Part shown: positions 6,109 to 7,533 of the stretch, in pieces
How positions within the stretch are numbered: the stretch's first letter is position 1
Layout: every line of letters begins with the position of its first letter
Origin: an uncultured Bacteriovoracaceae bacterium
Lineage (GTDB): Bacteria > Bdellovibrionota > Bacteriovoracia > Bacteriovoracales > Bacteriovoracaceae
Direction: 5' to 3'
Length of the DNA stretch: 7,533 nucleotides
NCBI GenBank assembly: GCA_937952395.1
Contig: CALFYV010000091.1
Span: 1 to 7,533, forward strand
The notes under the pieces: generated by a model
Seen by the model: the letters and a program-made list of their open reading frames with translations, nothing else
What the model was told of the DNA's origin: nothing
Database searches by the model: none
Program-made: the position numbers and the translations under genes

Positions 6109-7404
6109 ATGAATATTCGCTCTTTTATTAATCTTGTGGTCCTCCATGCCCTCATCTTCCAATCTTCTTTGGGATTTGCGGCAGATAATTGTGGCCAGCA
6201 TTTTGCGGGAGCAATCACTGAAGAGAAAGCCTATGCTCAACTTGAAGATATAGATCGAGATTATCAATCTCTCCCTCAAGATATTTTAACAGCCATCAAA
6301 CATGGCCTGATGCCAGAGACTGAATTTACTCGTTACACAGATGCCATGAAGAAGTATTACTTCACACCAAAAAATCAATTTCAAGAATTCTTTTCTCCGG
6401 TGACAAAAAAATATTGGGATATTCTAGAAGCGCTTAAAGTTCACCGCCTCATTTCTGCCAATAAACAAATGAGTTTGGAATATTCTTCTAATATTGGTGC
6501 TAGTTTAGTCGCCCGTATGGTCATGTATAAAAATGAGCTAATGCGAGGGACTATCAGTCCGCAATTCACCAGTGAAGCTATCATAGGTTCCATAGTGAAT
6601 ATTTTTATAGTCACCTACTTTTTGAAGACACCTACCTACCGACAATTACTAAAAGAAAATAATTTGTTGGCCATTGAAGAGCTTAGAAATAAATGGATTA
6701 TTTCCAACAATCAAGTTATGCAAAAAGCTCAGCTTCTCATCTCAAAAACGACAAAAAGACTTAAAAATTTGGACAAAATATCTGATCGCATGATTGATTT
6801 CATGATTGATAACAAAATGGCCCAAGCTTTTCACATGAATCCTCTATTTCAAAAATGCTCTCGTGATTTTTTAAAAGAGCACTCTCGTGGACTGTTAAAA
6901 ATGATGATGCTCTATTTTGCAGCGGGGGTGACCTCAGGCTATATTCATCAAAGTTTTAGTGAAAAGACGATGAGTTTAGAGGGTGAATCTATTCAAGAAC
7001 CATTTGAAGGCTACACTCCATGGCTTCAAGGTTTTTTTCTTATGCTTTTTGGGGCCAATGGCTATTTTCGTTTCGCCTCAATCAAAAAAGGAGTCATTCC
7101 TTTTTTCGAAAACAAATGGAAGAATAATATCAGTAACGATCAAGCTCAAAAAATGTACTCTTCTGAGGGAAAGAGTATTGATGCTTGCGAAATTAGCTGG
7201 GATCATAACAAACTTTACCAAAACAGAGTCAAAATTTTAACTCTCACCGTTTTTATGGCCAACACACTTTATGCTGCCTTTGCCTACAAACACTACCGGG
7301 AATCTGGCTTTAAAACCTACTATCTTATCCCTGGGGTTGCTGAAATTTCACTGCTTCTTGAAGGTCTAAAACAAGATTCTGAAGAAATTCTGAACCTAAA
7401 TTAG
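6109..7404 (+). CDS. Hypothetical exported or polytopic membrane protein, 431 residues
   Basis: I do not recognise this family. A classical signal peptide covers residues 1-25 (MNIRSF, hydrophobic core INLVVLHALIF, then SSLGFAA with likely cleavage before DNC). The next 125 or so residues are soluble, helical and charged. Four hydrophobic stretches follow: about 155-174 (SEAIIGSIVNIFIVTYFL), 262-280 (LLKMMMLYFAAGVTSGYIH), 305-323 (WLQGFFLMLFGANGYF) and 374-393 (VKILTLTVFMANTLYAAFAY). Between the first and second lies a basic helical region (about 175-260). Cysteines are few: 28, 250 and 360. No enzyme motif, ATPase site or repeat is evident. The closest ribosome binding site is AGGA, 10 nt before the ATG, which is loose, but the signal peptide beginning at this Met supports the start. 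It lies 40 bp after the small membrane protein gene, so the two may act together; that is inference from spacing only. Confidence 0.8.
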   Translation: MNIRSFINLVVLHALIFQSSLGFAADNCGQHFAGAITEEKAYAQLEDIDRDYQSLPQDILTAIKHGLMPETEFTRYTDAMKKYYFTPKNQFQEFFSPVTKKYWDILEALKVHRLISANKQMSLEYSSNIGASLVARMVMYKNELMRGTISPQFTSEAIIGSIVNIFIVTYFLKTPTYRQLLKENNLLAIEELRNKWIISNNQVMQKAQLLISKTTKRLKNLDKISDRMIDFMIDNKMAQAFHMNPLFQKCSRDFLKEHSRGLLKMMMLYFAAGVTSGYIHQSFSEKTMSLEGESIQEPFEGYTPWLQGFFLMLFGANGYFRFASIKKGVIPFFENKWKNNISNDQAQKMYSSEGKSIDACEISWDHNKLYQNRVKILTLTVFMANTLYAAFAYKHYRESGFKTYYLIPGVAEISLLLEGLKQDSEEILNLN

Positions 7405-7440
7405 GCTAAGTATAAGAAATCTTTAAATTATACTATAAAC

Positions 7441-7523
7441 TTTACCGACCTTGCGCATTGCGCAATACAAGAACGCATATAAATGTTATGAAATGTAAGA
7501 TCTTAAAGGAGACTGTCGGTAAA
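7441..7523. repeat. 83-bp element bounded by perfect 9-bp inverted repeats, with palindromes inside
   Basis: TTTACCGAC at 7441-7449 is the exact reverse complement of GTCGGTAAA at 7515-7523. Inside are a 15-bp palindrome (7451-7465), a short CATA...TATG pair (7476-7490) and a 10-bp palindrome TAAGATCTTA (7496-7505), followed by AAGGAG (7506-7511). If transcribed it could fold into a closed multi-branch structure; as DNA it could be a small inverted-repeat element or a protein-binding site. No T run follows the outer arm before the window ends. The rest of 7405-7440 after the upstream stop holds only AT-rich sequence. Confidence 0.55.
7451..7465. repeat. 15-bp GC-rich palindrome TTGCGCA-T-TGCGCAA
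   Basis: Two perfect 7-bp arms around a central T. It is conspicuously GC-rich against the surrounding AT-rich DNA. It could form a hairpin with a 6-bp stem and ATT loop in RNA, or be a site for a dimeric DNA-binding protein. It sits just inside the left arm of the larger inverted repeat. Confidence 0.6.
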
Positions 7524-7533
7524 TTATATACTT

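Noticed and set aside
6058..6279. Minus-strand frame of 73 codons
   Set aside because: It is antisense to the signal peptide and N-terminus of the 431-residue protein and has no independent support.
7441..7523. tRNA-like cloverleaf
   Set aside because: The outer stem is 9 bp rather than 7, and there is no T-loop motif (TTCRA) on either strand.
7488..7533. Open frame beginning MKCKILKETVGK and running to the window end
   Set aside because: It has no ribosome binding site, is only 15 codons long here, and crosses the inverted-repeat arm. It may still be a real start, but this cannot be judged without the following sequence.

Overview
This is an AT-rich stretch of ordinary bacterial chromosome with long, intact, closely packed genes on both strands. 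A Prc-type periplasmic protease, a class 2 (quinone-linked) dihydroorotate dehydrogenase and secreted or membrane proteins with classical signal peptides indicate a Gram-negative bacterium. The low GC, the A/T-ending codon preference, the Lys/Glu-rich Prc and the two unplaced membrane proteins would fit Bdellovibrionota (Bacteriovorax/Halobacteriovorax-like). That placement is inference; nothing here proves the lineage.

Layout, left to right. (1) 1-788, minus: a class I SAM-dependent methyltransferase whose C-terminal end runs off the window. (2) 855-2960, minus: a Prc/Tsp-family protease with signal peptide, PDZ domain and a Ser/Lys active site; its start is moved downstream of the longest frame because a good promoter overlaps the longer version. 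(3) 2961-3107: divergent intergenic region. (4) 3108-4163, plus: pyrD. (5) 4149-5579, minus: an ALDH3-family aldehyde dehydrogenase, tail-to-tail with pyrD with a 15-bp overlap of coding ends. (6) 5598-6068, plus: a small protein with two membrane segments, whose start codon is separated from that of the ALDH by 18 bp. (7) 6109-7404, plus: a 431-residue exported or membrane protein of unknown function, probably in one unit with the previous gene. (8) 7405-7533: noncoding as far as can be seen, with nested inverted repeats spanning 7441-7523.

The genes do not form an obvious pathway. Pyrimidine synthesis, envelope proteolysis, aldehyde oxidation and a methyltransferase sit next to each other as separate short transcription units. 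The two unrecognised genes at 5598-7404 are the only candidates for a functional pair. The points most worth a second look are the interlocked divergent promoters around 5553-5643 and the nested palindromes after 7440. I found no tRNA, rRNA, CRISPR array, insertion sequence or phage gene, and no convincing rho-independent terminator. No previously undescribed multi-gene system is evident.
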